Source of the DNA: Saccharibacillus qingshengii
GTDB taxonomy: Bacteria > Bacillota > Bacilli > Paenibacillales > Paenibacillaceae
Assembly (NCBI RefSeq): GCF_013185195.1
Contig: NZ_JAAZWC010000009.1
Span: 1-64,000, forward strand
DNA: 64,000 bases
Direction of reading: 5' to 3'
Position numbers and translations under genes: made by a program. The notes under the pieces are model-generated. The model did not search any database and had not been told where the DNA came from. It worked only from the letters and a program-made list of their open reading frames with translations. The first letter of the stretch is position 1, and each line of letters opens with the position of its first letter. Below, in pieces: positions 19,899 through 30,691 of the stretch.

Positions 19899-21701
19899 AT
19901 GCTGCAACAATCCGTACGACGCGAACAAGAATATCCGCAGCAGTCCTCCGCGCAGCACGAACCGTGGAAAGAAAAAGTCGTGTATCAAATATTCCCCCGC
20001 AGCTTCCAGGATTCGAACGGAGACGGAAGCGGCGATCTGCCGGGCATCGTCTCCCGCCTGGACTATATTCGCTCGATCGGGGTCGATACGATCTGGCTGA
20101 GTCCGGTCTATGAGTCGCCGCGTGTCGATCAGGGCTACGATATCCGCAACCACCGCGAGATCGATCCCCTGATGGGCACGATGGAAGACTGGGAAGAACT
20201 GCTGCGGGAGATGCATGCGCGCGGCATGGACCTGTGGATGGATCTGGTACTGAACCATACCTCCGATCAGCATCGCTGGTTCCGGCAGTCCCGCAGCTCC
20301 ACAGACAATCCGTACCGCGATTACTATATCTGGCGTCCGGCCGAGCCAGGCGGCGAACCGCCGAACAACTGGACCTCCTACCTCGGCGGCAGCGCCTGGG
20401 AATACGACGAAGCGACGGGCGAATATTATTTGCGCCTGTACAACAAGCGGCAGCCCGACCTCAACTGGGACAATCCCAAAGTGCGCGAGGAGATCCAGGG
20501 ATTGGTCCGCTACTGGCTGGACAAAGGCGTGGACGGCTTCCGGCTGGACGCGATCAATGTCGTCTCCAAAGACCACCGGCTGCCCGACACGGACGAGAGC
20601 AAGCTCGAAGGCAGCGGCTACAAGCATTTCAAGAACGATCCCCATGTGCACCAATATCTGCGGGAGCTGAACGAGAAAGGTTTTTCGCATAAGGAAGGCA
20701 CGGTCACGGTGGGCGAAGCTTCGATGGTCTCGATGGAAGATGTGGCGCGCTACACCGACCCCGATCGCAAGGAATTGAGCATGATCTTCATGATGGAGTC
20801 GCCGAGCATCGGGACCGATCCGAACGACTCGTTCAAGGAGCGGGAATGGAAGCTGCCGGAGCTCAAAGAGATCGTGGCGAGATGGGAAAAAGAACTGCTG
20901 AACCGGGGTTGGTTCGGATTGTTCGCGAGCAACCACGATCATCCGCGCATGGTGTCAAGCTTCGGCCATGACGGAAAGTACCGCGTCGAATCGGCCAAGA
21001 TGCTCGCCACGCTCGTGCATACGCTGTGGGGCACGCCGTTCATTTACCAGGGCGAGGAGATCGGCATGACGAATTCTCCGTTCGAATCGGTGGATCAGCT
21101 GGACGATCAGATGGCGCTGCATTATTACGACTCCCGGACGAAGCGCGGCGAAGATGCCAAGGAAGTGGAGAGCCGCGTGCTGGCCGGTACCCGGGATCAC
21201 GCGCGGACGCCGATGCAGTGGACCGACGAAGAACAGGCGGGCTTCACAAGCGGGGAGGCCAAGCCGTGGATGCCGGTCAATCCCAACTACCGCGGGATCA
21301 ACGTGCAGGCGCAGGAGAACGACCCGGATTCCATTCTCAACTATTACCGCAAGCTGATTGCCTTGCGCCGCGAGCATGCCGACGTGATCGTCCACGGCGA
21401 ATACGCGTCGCTGCTGGAAGAACATGAGCAGGTGTTTGCCTACGTGCGCCGGAACGAACAGAGACAAGGCCTGATGCTGCTGAATTTTTCGGAAAAAGAA
21501 GCGGAGTTCGAACTGCCCGAAGATATCGGCGTCTGCCTGGAATCGGCGTATCGGCTGCTCGGCAATTATCCGGCGGAGGAGGGAGCCGAAGAGGCGGACA
21601 TGGGAAAAGACAGCCTTTCGCGCACAAAAGGCAATGTCGTTCCGCATGTGCTGCGTCCGTACGAAGCGCTCATTATCGGCGGGTTGAAGCCGGCTCCGTA
21701 A
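19899..21701 (+). CDS. GH13_31 alpha-glucosidase (oligo-1,6-glucosidase type), catalytically intact
   Basis: A 600-residue cytoplasmic enzyme with a ~20-residue N-terminal extension. The nucleophile is Asp217 (DGFRLDAINVV), acid/base Glu273 (VTVGEAS) and transition-state stabiliser Asp347 (SNHDHPR); region I is the normal DLVLNHTSDQH. It should cleave non-reducing alpha-glucosyl ends of isomaltose-, sucrose- or maltose-type oligosaccharides. The ATG at 19899 lies after GAAAGGGGAATCCTCCC. About residues 545-575 there is an acidic insertion (EEGAEEADMGKDSL) not usual in the family. It is the active counterpart of the altered protein at 9596. Confidence 0.93.
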   Translation: MLQQSVRREQEYPQQSSAQHEPWKEKVVYQIFPRSFQDSNGDGSGDLPGIVSRLDYIRSIGVDTIWLSPVYESPRVDQGYDIRNHREIDPLMGTMEDWEELLREMHARGMDLWMDLVLNHTSDQHRWFRQSRSSTDNPYRDYYIWRPAEPGGEPPNNWTSYLGGSAWEYDEATGEYYLRLYNKRQPDLNWDNPKVREEIQGLVRYWLDKGVDGFRLDAINVVSKDHRLPDTDESKLEGSGYKHFKNDPHVHQYLRELNEKGFSHKEGTVTVGEASMVSMEDVARYTDPDRKELSMIFMMESPSIGTDPNDSFKEREWKLPELKEIVARWEKELLNRGWFGLFASNHDHPRMVSSFGHDGKYRVESAKMLATLVHTLWGTPFIYQGEEIGMTNSPFESVDQLDDQMALHYYDSRTKRGEDAKEVESRVLAGTRDHARTPMQWTDEEQAGFTSGEAKPWMPVNPNYRGINVQAQENDPDSILNYYRKLIALRREHADVIVHGEYASLLEEHEQVFAYVRRNEQRQGLMLLNFSEKEAEFELPEDIGVCLESAYRLLGNYPAEEGAEEADMGKDSLSRTKGNVVPHVLRPYEALIIGGLKPAP

Positions 21702-21760
21702 TGAAGAGAAGCCTTTTTTTGCGAATCCCGACGCGCATGGATGTACCGCGGGCGGATTAA

Positions 21761-21769
21761 TGATATAAT
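21761..21769 (+). promoter_or_regulatory. Extended -10 promoter of ppaC
   Basis: TGaTATAAT (21761-21769) is a perfect -10 with an extended TG motif; no clear -35 is needed. It lies 45 bases before the ppaC start. Confidence 0.65.
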
Positions 21770-21813
21770 TAGCATCGGAATTCAGGAGATAAGTTCAGAG
21801 GAGGCATTCAACC

Positions 21814-22746
21814 ATGGCAAAGGTATTGATTTTCGGTCATAAGAATCCGGATACGGACACGATCGCTTCGGCAATCGCGTACGCGGAATTGAAAAAGCAG
21901 CTCGGCGTGGACGCAGAAGCGGTCCGTCTGGGCGAAGTGAACGGCGAGACGGCTTACGCGCTGAAGCATTTCGGCATCGAAGCTCCGCGCCTTGTAGAGA
22001 CGGTAGCGGATCAGTCCGAAGGCGTTATTCTGGTCGACCATAACGAAAGCCAGCAGAGCGCGGCGGATATCGCGGACGCTCATGTGCTTGAAGTTATCGA
22101 CCACCACCGCATCGCGAACTTCGAGACGGCTCACCCGCTTTACTACCGCGCCGAACCGGTTGGCTGCACCGCGACAATCCTGAACAAATTGTACAAAGAG
22201 AACGGCGTCGAGATCCGCAAAGAGATCGCGGGCCTGATGCTGTCCGCGATCGTATCGGACTCCCTGCTGTTCAAATCGCCGACCTGCACCGAGCAGGACG
22301 TGGCGGCTGCCAAGGAACTGGCGGCAATCGCCGGCGTGGACGTTGACGTATACGGCCTCGACATGCTCAAAGCCGGCGCGGACCTGAGCGGCAAAACGGC
22401 GCAGGATCTGATCTCCATCGATGCCAAGGAATTCACAATGGGCGGCAGCAAAGTCGAAATCGCGCAGATCAACGCGGTCGACGTGGACGAAGTGCTGCTG
22501 CAGCAGGCTGAACTCGAAGCCGCGCTCAAGGAGAAGATCGTCGACAAAGGACTGTCCCTGTTCGTTCTGGCGATCACGGATATCCTCAACAATGACTCCG
22601 TCGCGATCGCGCTCGGCAGCAAGACCGATGCCGTGGAGCGCGCCTACGGCGTGACGCTCGAGAACAACAAAGCGCTGCTCAAAGGCGTCGTCTCCCGCAA
22701 ATCGCAGATCGTACCGGTACTGACGAAAGCTTTCGAAGAAGCGTAA
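21814..22746 (+). CDS. ppaC: Manganese-dependent inorganic pyrophosphatase (family II)
   Basis: A 310-residue DHH-superfamily enzyme that hydrolyses pyrophosphate to phosphate in the cytosol, pulling biosynthetic reactions forward. Metal-site motifs are present in order: GHKNPDTD (about residues 8-15), LVDHNE (about 74-79) and the DHH motif VIDHHR (about 96-101). The C-terminal DHHA2 domain with SRKSQIVP near residue 296-303 closes the active site. Length is typical of Bacillus PpaC. AGAGGAGG precedes the ATG. It is a monocistronic housekeeping gene between an extended -10 promoter and a strong terminator. Confidence 0.97.
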   Translation: MAKVLIFGHKNPDTDTIASAIAYAELKKQLGVDAEAVRLGEVNGETAYALKHFGIEAPRLVETVADQSEGVILVDHNESQQSAADIADAHVLEVIDHHRIANFETAHPLYYRAEPVGCTATILNKLYKENGVEIRKEIAGLMLSAIVSDSLLFKSPTCTEQDVAAAKELAAIAGVDVDVYGLDMLKAGADLSGKTAQDLISIDAKEFTMGGSKVEIAQINAVDVDEVLLQQAELEAALKEKIVDKGLSLFVLAITDILNNDSVAIALGSKTDAVERAYGVTLENNKALLKGVVSRKSQIVPVLTKAFEEA

Positions 22747-22775
22747 ATCTCGATTAACCCTTGTCTATCCGATTG

Positions 22776-22816
22776 GCAAAGAGCGGCGTGCCACACGCCG
22801 CTCTTTGCTTTTTTTT
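22776..22816 (+). terminator. Intrinsic terminator of ppaC
   Basis: Perfect 15-base stem GCAAAGAGCGGCGTG (22776-22790) / CACGCCGCTCTTTGC (22794-22808) followed by eight T. Confidence 0.95.
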
Positions 22817-23026
22817 ATAACGGACAGCCTGCAGTTGATTTGAACGCCTCCACCTTCCCCCGGCTGCCTGGTCTGTGTCGATTCCGCTTTTCCCGCAACC
22901 GCTCATCGCCTATACTGAACAAAGCAAGAACCATACGCAGACAGCGGCCGTGCGCACTCGGGAAACGGTTGACGAACGAATAAACAAATGAATGGACGAC
23001 GAATGAAAGAATCGAGGAGATTGCTT

Positions 23027-23785
23027 ATGCTGGGGTTTGAACGCCGGGAGAAGATTATCGAATTTTTGCGCCGGGATCAAAAGGTTTTTGTAGCCGCCTT
23101 GAGCTCGCTGTTCGAGGTAACGGAGGAGACGATCCGGCGCGATCTGGAGAAGCTGGAGAAGGAAGGCATCGTCACGCGTACCTACGGCGGAGCCGTACTC
23201 AATATTCACACCAACGAAGATTTGTCGTATCAGACCCGCCATACGACGAATCTGCCGGAGAAGAACGAGATTGCCCGCAAACTGGCCCGGCTCGTCTCCG
23301 ACGGGGATACGCTGATGGCCGATCCAAGCTCGACGGCATTCGAAGCGCTGCGGGAACTCGGGAATACCAAGAAAAATCTGACGGTCATCACCAATTCCAG
23401 TATTATTTTCGCGGAATATGTCAAGCTTGGCCATACGGTGATTTCGACCGGAGGTACGCTGCGTCCGCATTCCAATTCGCTGGTCGGTGCCGTAGCGAAC
23501 GAAACGGCGTCGAAATATGTGGTGGATACGGCGCTGTTCAGCTGCAAAGGCCTATCGGCCGAATACGGCGTGACCGATTCGAACGAGCCGGAGAGCGAGT
23601 TGAAGAAAGTCATGCTGAAGCAGGCGCGCAGAACGGTGCTGCTGGCCGACCATACGAAGTTCGACAAGGTGGCATTCGTGAAGCTGTTCGATCTGAGCGC
23701 TGTCGATTATCTCGTCACCGACCGCCGTCCTTCGGATGAATGGATGGAGCGTCTGGAGCGAAGCGGCGTCGAAGTGATCTACTGA
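23027..23785 (+). CDS. DeoR/GlpR-family transcriptional regulator
   Basis: A 252-residue repressor of the DeoR family. The ATG at 23027 has GAGGAGA seven bases upstream and gives the usual MLGFERREKIIEFL start; in-frame ATGs up to 22988 have no ribosome site. An N-terminal winged helix-turn-helix (VAALSSLFEVTEETIRRDLEKLEKEG, about residues 21-46, then RTYGGA) precedes the sugar-phosphate-sensing DeoRC domain (DGDTLMADPSSTAFEAL, LTVITNS). Family members respond to phosphorylated sugars or nucleosides. No target operon is adjacent, as the gene stands alone between terminators, so its regulon cannot be inferred. Confidence 0.9.
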   Translation: MLGFERREKIIEFLRRDQKVFVAALSSLFEVTEETIRRDLEKLEKEGIVTRTYGGAVLNIHTNEDLSYQTRHTTNLPEKNEIARKLARLVSDGDTLMADPSSTAFEALRELGNTKKNLTVITNSSIIFAEYVKLGHTVISTGGTLRPHSNSLVGAVANETASKYVVDTALFSCKGLSAEYGVTDSNEPESELKKVMLKQARRTVLLADHTKFDKVAFVKLFDLSAVDYLVTDRRPSDEWMERLERSGVEVIY

Positions 23786-23851
23786 TCCGAAGCGCGTGCC
23801 GTCCTCTAGGGCGCCGGGAGCAAAGGTTAAAGCGCCTGGCTCCGCATGCAA

Positions 23852-23891
23852 AAAGGCCGCCCGTGTCGTCGCAAGACGCCGGGCGGCCTTT
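23852..23891. terminator. Bidirectional terminator
   Basis: AAAGGCCGCCCG (23852-23863) pairs perfectly with CGGGCGGCCTTT (23880-23891), between convergent genes ending at 23785 and 23934. Confidence 0.8.
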
Positions 23892-23933
23892 GAAGCTTAA
23901 AGCTTGGAGTGTGAAGGTCACACCCTGAAGTAT

Positions 23934-26339
23934 TCAGGAACCCAGTTTGCGTTCCTCCAGACCGAGGCTGTAGAATTCTTCGGCCGCCACCGGTCTGCCG
24001 TAGTAGAAACCTTGGGCGGTGAAACATTGGAGCGTACGCAGCAGTTCGATCTGATCTTCGTGTTCGATGCCTTCCGCAATGATGCGCAGACCCAACTGCC
24101 GGGCCATGGTGACAATCATCTCGACGATCGCCAGGCTGTTGGAATGGGTAGCAATTCCTTTGATGAACGAACGGTCGATCTTGAGACAATCGATCGGCAG
24201 CAGATGCAGATAGCTCAGCGAACTGTAGCCCGTGCCGAAATCGTCCAGACTGACCGAAATCCCAGCCTGCTTGAAGCGCCCGAGAATAGAGATAACCTGC
24301 TCCTCGTTGTGCATCATGGCGCTCTCGGTTACTTCCAGTTCGAGCAGCCGGCTGTCGAACTTCAACTCTTCCAGCGTGGAGAGTACGCTCTCGACGATAT
24401 CGGTCTGCATCAGATGAATCTGGGAGATATTCACGGCTACCGGAATCGGAGCCTTGCCTTCGCGAATCCACTGCTGCATCTGCAGACAGGCGGTGCGCAG
24501 CACCCAGCGCTCGAGCGGGACAATCAGCCCGCTTTCTTCGGCGAGGGAGATGAACTTCAGCGGAGGAACCATGCCGAGCTTCGGATGGTTCCAGCGTACC
24601 AGAGCTTCCAAACCGACCAGAATGCCGGTGCGGATATCCACTTTCGGTTGATAGAACAAGACCAGTTCGCCCTGTTCGATCGCCGCCTGGAGATCCCGCT
24701 CGAGAATCAGGCGTTCGCGGTTCTCGATAGCGCGGCTGTGGTCGAAGAAAGCGAAGCGACCGCCTCCGCGGCTCTGGGCATCGAAGCGGGCCAGATCGGC
24801 ATGCTTGAACAGCGCTTCGCCGTCCTGCCCGTCTGCGGGGAACACGGCTATGCCTATACTTGTGGTCAAGGTGACCATCTGCTGACCGATCCGGAACGGA
24901 AGTGAGAAGCCATCGCCGATCTGCTGCGCGGCAGACACCGGATCGAATCCGTGAGGCAGAACCGCCATGAATTCGTCCGCTGTCGAACGGGCCAGCATGC
25001 TTTCTTCGGGCAGGACGTTCTTCAGTTTCTGCGCCGCATGCCGAATCACTTTGTCGCCGAACTCGTGACCGAACAAGTCGTTCACCTTCTTGAAGCGGTC
25101 AAAATCGATAAAGAATAAGTGAAAAGAGAATTTCGTGTCGCCGCGGGTCAATTCGTCGACGTACTCGCGCATGTATTTGCGGTTGTTCAAGCCGGTCAGC
25201 TCGTCGTGATACGCAAGGTGACGGATCTTTTCCTGAATTCTTTTGCTGTCGGTAATGTTCTTGGCGATACTGTACGCACCGGTGAAACGTCCGTCGATCA
25301 GAATCGGCAGTGAAGTCAGAATCAAATGCGTCGATTCTCGTTCCGGAATGCGGAACTCCACTTCGATCTCGTCCGAAGTGCCTCCCATCACCTTTTCGTA
25401 ATGGGCCAGAATCTTGTCCTGCTGTTCGTGCGTGGACCATTCCGTCAGCATATGCAGAGCCGTTCCGTCCGGAAGCCGGTCGATCATCTCCTGGGCGCGG
25501 CTGTTCATATCCAGAATGCGCCCTCCTTCATCCAGTGCCAGAACCGCATCCGGATTATAGGCGAATAGAGACTTGTAATGGGTTTCTTTCTCGTGCATTT
25601 CCCGGTACCGGTTCTCCGAGTCTTCTTCGCGGTAGCGGTCGGTCAGAATCACAAGACCCGCCGCTACGGCAAACAGCAGCAGGTAGGGAGCCAAATTGTC
25701 GGGAAGACCAGGTCCGAATTCAAGATCGATCGGCATGGCCGACAGAGTCATGACGGCCGGAATAATCGTCGTGGCGACAGCCGAGAAGAGCAGCCCGGCT
25801 GGCGGAAAACGTTCGAAAACCCGCCCGGTTCTGCGCGTGACCAGCATAGCGAGACGAATAAGCGGGAAAAGCGCGGAAAAAAGGCCGATGGCGGCTGCCA
25901 AAAGCACTTCTGCGCGCAGATCGACACTTCCGAAGATCAGGTAGACGTTCGAGTAATTGAAAGCCAGAATCATCAGGGTCAGCACGGCGGCGCTGCCGGA
26001 CAGATGAAGCGATCCTTTCCACCCTCCCGCATCGCTCGCCAGACGGAGCGCCAGCAGGCAGATCAGAAGGCCGGCTGCCGAAGGAAACATCAGATGCAGC
26101 ACTTCATAGACCGCAAATTCTGTCGGAAGCACGGACAGCGTGCCGAACAATACCGTTCCGCCAAAGCAGGCGCCCATAATCAACAGGCGGGGAAGACGTT
26201 CCCGGCTGAGCAGGCCGCGCAGGGAATGGATGCCTCCGACAGTCAATACAGCAATCATGAGACAGGCGGCAATCGAGCACACAAGTCCCGCCGCCGCGAA
26301 ATATTCGTTTAGGATAATCGGTTTGGCATAGGAGTTCAT
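23934..26339 (-). CDS. Membrane PAS-GGDEF-EAL protein; EAL intact, GGDEF motif degenerate
   Basis: An 801-residue c-di-GMP signalling protein. About the first 240 residues form roughly seven membrane segments, followed by a PAS domain (about 260-375), a GGDEF domain (about 375-545) and an EAL domain (about 550-795). The cyclase signature that should read GGDEF is STADEF (about residues 454-459), losing both glycines, so cyclase activity is unlikely. The EAL domain keeps EALVRW, EVTESAMM and DDFGTGYSSL, so phosphodiesterase activity (c-di-GMP to pGpG) is likely. The degenerate domain may bind GTP and activate the EAL domain, as in known tandem proteins. It is divergent from the PAS-rich hybrid kinase at 26575, sharing the upstream region. 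Confidence 0.9.
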   Translation of the reverse strand: MNSYAKPIILNEYFAAAGLVCSIAACLMIAVLTVGGIHSLRGLLSRERLPRLLIMGACFGGTVLFGTLSVLPTEFAVYEVLHLMFPSAAGLLICLLALRLASDAGGWKGSLHLSGSAAVLTLMILAFNYSNVYLIFGSVDLRAEVLLAAAIGLFSALFPLIRLAMLVTRRTGRVFERFPPAGLLFSAVATTIIPAVMTLSAMPIDLEFGPGLPDNLAPYLLLFAVAAGLVILTDRYREEDSENRYREMHEKETHYKSLFAYNPDAVLALDEGGRILDMNSRAQEMIDRLPDGTALHMLTEWSTHEQQDKILAHYEKVMGGTSDEIEVEFRIPERESTHLILTSLPILIDGRFTGAYSIAKNITDSKRIQEKIRHLAYHDELTGLNNRKYMREYVDELTRGDTKFSFHLFFIDFDRFKKVNDLFGHEFGDKVIRHAAQKLKNVLPEESMLARSTADEFMAVLPHGFDPVSAAQQIGDGFSLPFRIGQQMVTLTTSIGIAVFPADGQDGEALFKHADLARFDAQSRGGGRFAFFDHSRAIENRERLILERDLQAAIEQGELVLFYQPKVDIRTGILVGLEALVRWNHPKLGMVPPLKFISLAEESGLIVPLERWVLRTACLQMQQWIREGKAPIPVAVNISQIHLMQTDIVESVLSTLEELKFDSRLLELEVTESAMMHNEEQVISILGRFKQAGISVSLDDFGTGYSSLSYLHLLPIDCLKIDRSFIKGIATHSNSLAIVEMIVTMARQLGLRIIAEGIEHEDQIELLRTLQCFTAQGFYYGRPVAAEEFYSLGLEERKLGS

Positions 26340-26465
26340 TGTTATTCAACTCACTTTGTTTATAGGTTCCTTCTTTTCTATATCGACGAGAAGGCCGCGA
26401 ACCGATAGACCGAACCCCTTTGCGGCCAAATCTTTTTTCGACGAAATCCGACAATCAAAAAGGGT

Positions 26466-26493
26466 TTGGATTCGAAAAAAATAAATGTATACT
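26466..26493 (+). promoter_or_regulatory. Promoter of the hybrid kinase gene
   Basis: TTGGAT (26466-26471), 16 bases and TATACT (26488-26493), 81 bases before the ATG at 26575. Confidence 0.5.
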
Positions 26494-26574
26494 ATTGGTA
26501 AATGACCGCGCGCGGAAAATCGGCAGTATTTGGGCCGCCGAAGCGGAATATGCGGCAGAACGAGGGGAACTGAA

Positions 26575-29500
26575 ATGAGCAAGCAGCCGGAACAGCAACA
26601 TACACTCTTCGAACGAATCTATAGGCAGTCTCCGGTCGGTATCGCCGTGCTCGTGGTGGGCAGCGGGCGTCTGCTGTACGCGAATGCCAAATTTGGCCGG
26701 ATTCTCGGCTTGCGGTCCGAAGATTTGCAGGATGCCGAGTTCATCGGACTGCTGCAGAGCGACGCGGCGCCGGAGTCGGAGCGAGCGGATGCGGAACTTC
26801 GCGCGGCGATCGCGGATCCGCAGGCATCGCAGGAGTTCGAACGGTTGTACAGACGGCCGGACGGCAGCTCGGTTTGGATTTCTTTTCATATGGCCGTACT
26901 GGAACCGGAACCCGGCGACGTCGAGGCGAAGATTCTGCTTCATTCGCTTGATATGACCAATGAGCATAAAGATCGGGAACGGCTGATGGAGAGCAGCGAC
27001 GCCTATCGCGTCCTTACGGAGAGTACGAGAGAACTGGTCACGCAGACGACGATGGACGGGATCCTGCTGTATGCTTCCCCGTCCGTGAAGACGCTGATCG
27101 GGTACGCGCCGGAAGAGATGATCGGTCGGCACCGGTCTGAATTCTATCATCCGGAAGAGCTGCAGGCGACTTCGAATCTGTCGATCGAAGATGCACAGGG
27201 CCAGATTTTCATGCGCCGGATCCGGCATAAGGATGGACGCTATCTCTGGTTCGAGACGATGTTCCGGGTGCTGCGCGGGCGCGTGGGAGAATCCGATACG
27301 ATCATGGGCGTAGGCCGGGATGTCACGACGCGCAAGATGTACGAGGACATGCTCGACGAAGTGCAGCGCATTGCGCATATCGGCTCCTGGGAATGGAATC
27401 TGGCGGAAGGACGCCTGCATTATTCCGAGGAAACGATGCGCATTTTCGGCAACGAAGTCGTACAAGACGAGAGCTATCCCCATTCCCTGCTGCAAATCAT
27501 TCATCCCTCGGACCGGGCCTTTGTGGAGAATTATGTGACCGATATGCTGGCAGGCAAAGCCGGACCGATCATCAAGTACCGGATTGTCCTGTCCGACCGG
27601 ACGGTCAAGACGATTCAGGTTCGGCACGAGCTGTGGCACAGTACGAACGGGGAAGTGCTGCGGCTGATCGGAATGACCCAGGATGTGACCAAGCAGTCGA
27701 TCATCGAGAACCTGATCCGCGAGAGCGAGCAGCGCTACAAATCGCTGTTCGATTATAATCCGTCCGGGGTCTACGCGTACGATCTGGAAGGTCGCTATGT
27801 CACGGTGAATGCCAGCCAAGAGAATCTGACGGGTTACAAAGAGAGCGAACTGATCGGACTGTCGATCGCGGAGCTTGCGGTGCCGGAACATCGCGGGCGG
27901 ATCGAAGCGGGGTTTGAAGGAGTGAAGCGCGGAGAGGCGCAGACCTACGAAGTGTGTCTGATCCGCAAAGACAAAAGCCAGGTCGATGTCAGCGTGACGA
28001 ATACGCCGATCATCGTTGATGAACGAATCGTGGGCGCCTACGGAATCGCCAGCGATATTACCGAGCGCAAACGCCATCTGGCGCAGATCGAGAAGCTCAG
28101 CTACGAGCATACGCTGATTCTCAATTCCGTCTCCGAAGGGATTTTCGGAACCGATCTGAACGGGAACGTGGTCTTTATCAATCCGGCAGGCGCGCAGATG
28201 TTGGGTCGTCGTCCGAGCGAAGCGCTGGACAGTTTGAACTTGTCTTCGATTCAGCAGACGAGCCAGGACGGGATCCGCTACGATCCGTACGACTCGCCGC
28301 TGATGCATGCGCTGCGGACAGGGGAATCGCATCAGGATATCGATTCCGTCTTTTGGCGCAGCGACGGTTCCAGCTTTCTCGCTTCGTACCGGGTAACGCC
28401 GCTTTACGATCAGGGCGAACGCAAAGGAGCGGTTGTCGTCTTTACCGATATTACGGGCGAAACCGAAATTATCCGGGCCAAAGAGTCGGCGGAACGCGCA
28501 GACCGGGCGAAGTCCGAGTTTCTCGCGATCATGAGCCATGAGCTGCGTACGCCGATGAACGGCGTCGTGGGCATGACCACGCTGCTGGGCGAGACGGACC
28601 TCGACGAATCGCAGCGCACTTATGTCGATATCATCGCCCAGAGCAGCGAGAGCCTGATGCATATCCTGAACGAAATTCTGGACTTCAGCAAGATCGAGGC
28701 CGGCAAAATGGTGTTGAACAAAGAACCGATGCAGGTTCGGCATCTGCTGGATCAGGCGATCGATCTGTTCACGCCCCGGGTACTGGAGAAAGGGTTGATT
28801 CTGACGGCCCAGGTTGCTCCTTCCGTACCGGAAGTGCTGATCGGAGACGCGGTGAAGTTTCGTCAGGTGCTGGTGAATCTGATCAGCAACGCGATCAAAT
28901 TCACGGACGAAGGCGGAGTCGCGATTACGATCGAGCCAGGATTCTTCCAGCACCCGAACGGATTGATGCTGGAAGTGTCGGTGCGCGATACCGGAATCGG
29001 CATTCCGCCGGACAAGCAGAACCTGCTCTTCCAGTCGTTCTCCCAGATCGATCCGTCGATCAGCCGCCGATATGGCGGCACGGGACTCGGCCTCGCGATC
29101 TGCAAGAAGCTGATCGAGCTGATGGACGGTTTTATTGGAGTCCAGAGCCGGGAAGGGGAAGGATCGAACTTCTACTTCACGCTTCCGCTCAAGATTCCGG
29201 CCGAAGAGTTGAACGAGTCGAACGGCGCTGCAGCCGAGTTGGAACGGATGCAGCAGTCCCGCGAACAGCAAGCGGAGGATGCCCAATCGGGTTCGGCTTC
29301 TTCCGCTGGTAAGCTGTACGTGCTGATTGCCGAAGACCATCCCGTCAACCGCCGTCTGCTGGAAGAAATGCTGACGAAGTTCGGGTGCGTCTGCGATCTG
29401 GCAGTAAACGGGAGGGAAGCGGTCGAAGCGGCCCTGCTCCGGCGGTACGACCTGATCTTTATGGATATTCAAATGCCGGAAATGGACGGCCTGGCCGCCG

Positions 29501-29694
29501 CCCTGCGTATTCGGGAGCATTACGGAGACGAAGAACCGGTGATCGTGGCCGTGACCGCTTTTACGGAACGGGAAAACCGCGAAAGCTGCCGCAAAGCGGG
29601 GATGCAGGATTTTATCGGTAAGCCGCTGTTTGCCGCGGAGGTCGAATCGCTGGTTGAAAAGTGGAAAAGAAGGATCGCCCGCACAGGCGTGTGA
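26575..29694 (+). CDS. Multi-PAS hybrid sensor histidine kinase with receiver domain
   Basis: A 1039-residue, apparently soluble kinase starting MSKQPEQQ after GAGGGGAACTGAA. It has about five PAS/PAC modules in tandem (roughly residues 10-620), then HisKA with phospho-acceptor His655 ([14 protein letters not shown]), a HATPase domain ([37 protein letters not shown]) and a C-terminal receiver with Asp964 ([13 protein letters not shown]). No transmembrane segment is seen, so the PAS modules should sense cytoplasmic cues such as redox, light or small ligands. No separate response regulator is adjacent; output probably goes through phosphotransfer or protein contact. It is divergent from the EAL protein gene, which hints at a joint role in c-di-GMP or lifestyle control. 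Confidence 0.93.
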   Translation: MSKQPEQQHTLFERIYRQSPVGIAVLVVGSGRLLYANAKFGRILGLRSEDLQDAEFIGLLQSDAAPESERADAELRAAIADPQASQEFERLYRRPDGSSVWISFHMAVLEPEPGDVEAKILLHSLDMTNEHKDRERLMESSDAYRVLTESTRELVTQTTMDGILLYASPSVKTLIGYAPEEMIGRHRSEFYHPEELQATSNLSIEDAQGQIFMRRIRHKDGRYLWFETMFRVLRGRVGESDTIMGVGRDVTTRKMYEDMLDEVQRIAHIGSWEWNLAEGRLHYSEETMRIFGNEVVQDESYPHSLLQIIHPSDRAFVENYVTDMLAGKAGPIIKYRIVLSDRTVKTIQVRHELWHSTNGEVLRLIGMTQDVTKQSIIENLIRESEQRYKSLFDYNPSGVYAYDLEGRYVTVNASQENLTGYKESELIGLSIAELAVPEHRGRIEAGFEGVKRGEAQTYEVCLIRKDKSQVDVSVTNTPIIVDERIVGAYGIASDITERKRHLAQIEKLSYEHTLILNSVSEGIFGTDLNGNVVFINPAGAQMLGRRPSEALDSLNLSSIQQTSQDGIRYDPYDSPLMHALRTGESHQDIDSVFWRSDGSSFLASYRVTPLYDQGERKGAVVVFTDITGETEIIRAKESAERADRAKSEFLAIMSHELRTPMNGVVGMTTLLGETDLDESQRTYVDIIAQSSESLMHILNEILDFSKIEAGKMVLNKEPMQVRHLLDQAIDLFTPRVLEKGLILTAQVAPSVPEVLIGDAVKFRQVLVNLISNAIKFTDEGGVAITIEPGFFQHPNGLMLEVSVRDTGIGIPPDKQNLLFQSFSQIDPSISRRYGGTGLGLAICKKLIELMDGFIGVQSREGEGSNFYFTLPLKIPAEELNESNGAAAELERMQQSREQQAEDAQSGSASSAGKLYVLIAEDHPVNRRLLEEMLTKFGCVCDLAVNGREAVEAALLRRYDLIFMDIQMPEMDGLAAALRIREHYGDEEPVIVAVTAFTERENRESCRKAGMQDFIGKPLFAAEVESLVEKWKRRIARTGV

Positions 29695-29710
29695 AGCCGT
29701 GCCGCACAGC

Positions 29711-29750
29711 CGCTCCGCGAGCCTTTTCGAAGGCTTGCGGGGCGTTTTTT
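29711..29750 (+). terminator. Intrinsic terminator of the hybrid kinase gene
   Basis: CGCTCCGCGAGCCTT (29711-29725) pairs with AAGGCTTGCGGGGCG (29730-29744) with G-U pairs, followed by TTTTTT. Confidence 0.85.
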
Positions 29751-29887
29751 GCAATCGGCGTCCGGATTTTGCCGTCCGGGAAAGCCTCTAAATGTTCGGG
29801 GCGGATTAAAGTTTGCCGACGGCGTCGCGCTTCCCCCCTTTTGTGGGTAATGATGCTTAATCGATAACCGGCAAGGGAGGAAGAACC

Positions 29888-30670
29888 GTGAAGAAAAAGC
29901 TGCTGATTACCGGTGCGTCCGGCAAGGTAGGCTGGAGTGTCGCGGAGAAGCTTCGGGAGAGCGGACATTACGAGATCGTCGCAACCGATCTGGAAGAAGA
30001 TCGGCAGCGCGGCATTGTGCCGCTCGATATGACGGATCCCGAGGCGGTCCGGGAAGCGGCGCGGGGGATCGATACGATCCTGCATATCGGCTGGGCGGAA
30101 GACCGGGAAGATTTTCTCGGCCGGGTCCTGCCTGTCAATGTAACGGGCGCTTACCATATTTACGAAGCGGCCCGGGAATGCGGAGTCGGCCGGGTAGTGT
30201 TTGCAAGCTCCAACCATGCGACCGGATTCTATTCGTCGGAAGAACGGGTGGAGCCGGAAGATCCTTACCGTCCCGACAGCTTCTACGGCCTGAGCAAATG
30301 CTATATCGAGCTGTTGGGACGCCTGTATGCCGACAAACACGGGATTTCCTCGATCAATATCCGGATCGGCAATTATCCCGGGAACCGTCCGCCGGCTTCG
30401 AAGCGGGCCATGAAGATCTGGATCTCCGAGCGGGATCTGGCTTCCCTGTTTGCCTGCTGCGTCGAAGCCGATTCATCCATCGATTTTCTCAGTTTGTACG
30501 GAACTTCCGCCAATACCGAAAACTATTACGATATCGGCTACTTGAAAGAGCTGATCGGCTACGAACCGCAGGATGATGCGGCTGCTCTGCGCGAGGAAGC
30601 GCTGCGGTTGTACGGCGGATTAAAAGACGACGAACTGCCGCTTCAAGGCGGGGGAATGACTCGCCAATAG
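29888..30670 (+). CDS. NAD(P)-dependent epimerase/dehydratase, uronate dehydrogenase-like
   Basis: A 260-residue extended-SDR protein starting at GTG after AGGGAGGAAG. The dinucleotide-binding motif is TGASGKVGW (about residues 8-16); the catalytic Tyr-x-x-x-Lys is YGLSK near residues 134-138. The run SSNHATGFY and the short length match the uronate dehydrogenase-like branch, whose characterised members oxidise galacturonate or glucuronate with NAD. That would suit a plant-polysaccharide degrader, but the family also has members of unknown substrate. The next gene (30692) begins 21 bases after the stop and may be co-transcribed. Confidence 0.85.
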   Translation: MKKKLLITGASGKVGWSVAEKLRESGHYEIVATDLEEDRQRGIVPLDMTDPEAVREAARGIDTILHIGWAEDREDFLGRVLPVNVTGAYHIYEAARECGVGRVVFASSNHATGFYSSEERVEPEDPYRPDSFYGLSKCYIELLGRLYADKHGISSINIRIGNYPGNRPPASKRAMKIWISERDLASLFACCVEADSSIDFLSLYGTSANTENYYDIGYLKELIGYEPQDDAAALREEALRLYGGLKDDELPLQGGGMTRQ

Positions 30671-30691
30671 GCGAAGCGAGGGGGAAAAGCG

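Noticed and set aside
26455-29754. Minus-strand open frame of 1099 codons opposite the multi-PAS kinase
   Set aside because: Antisense shadow of a well-supported kinase gene; no domain is recognisable and the composition is typical of shadow frames.
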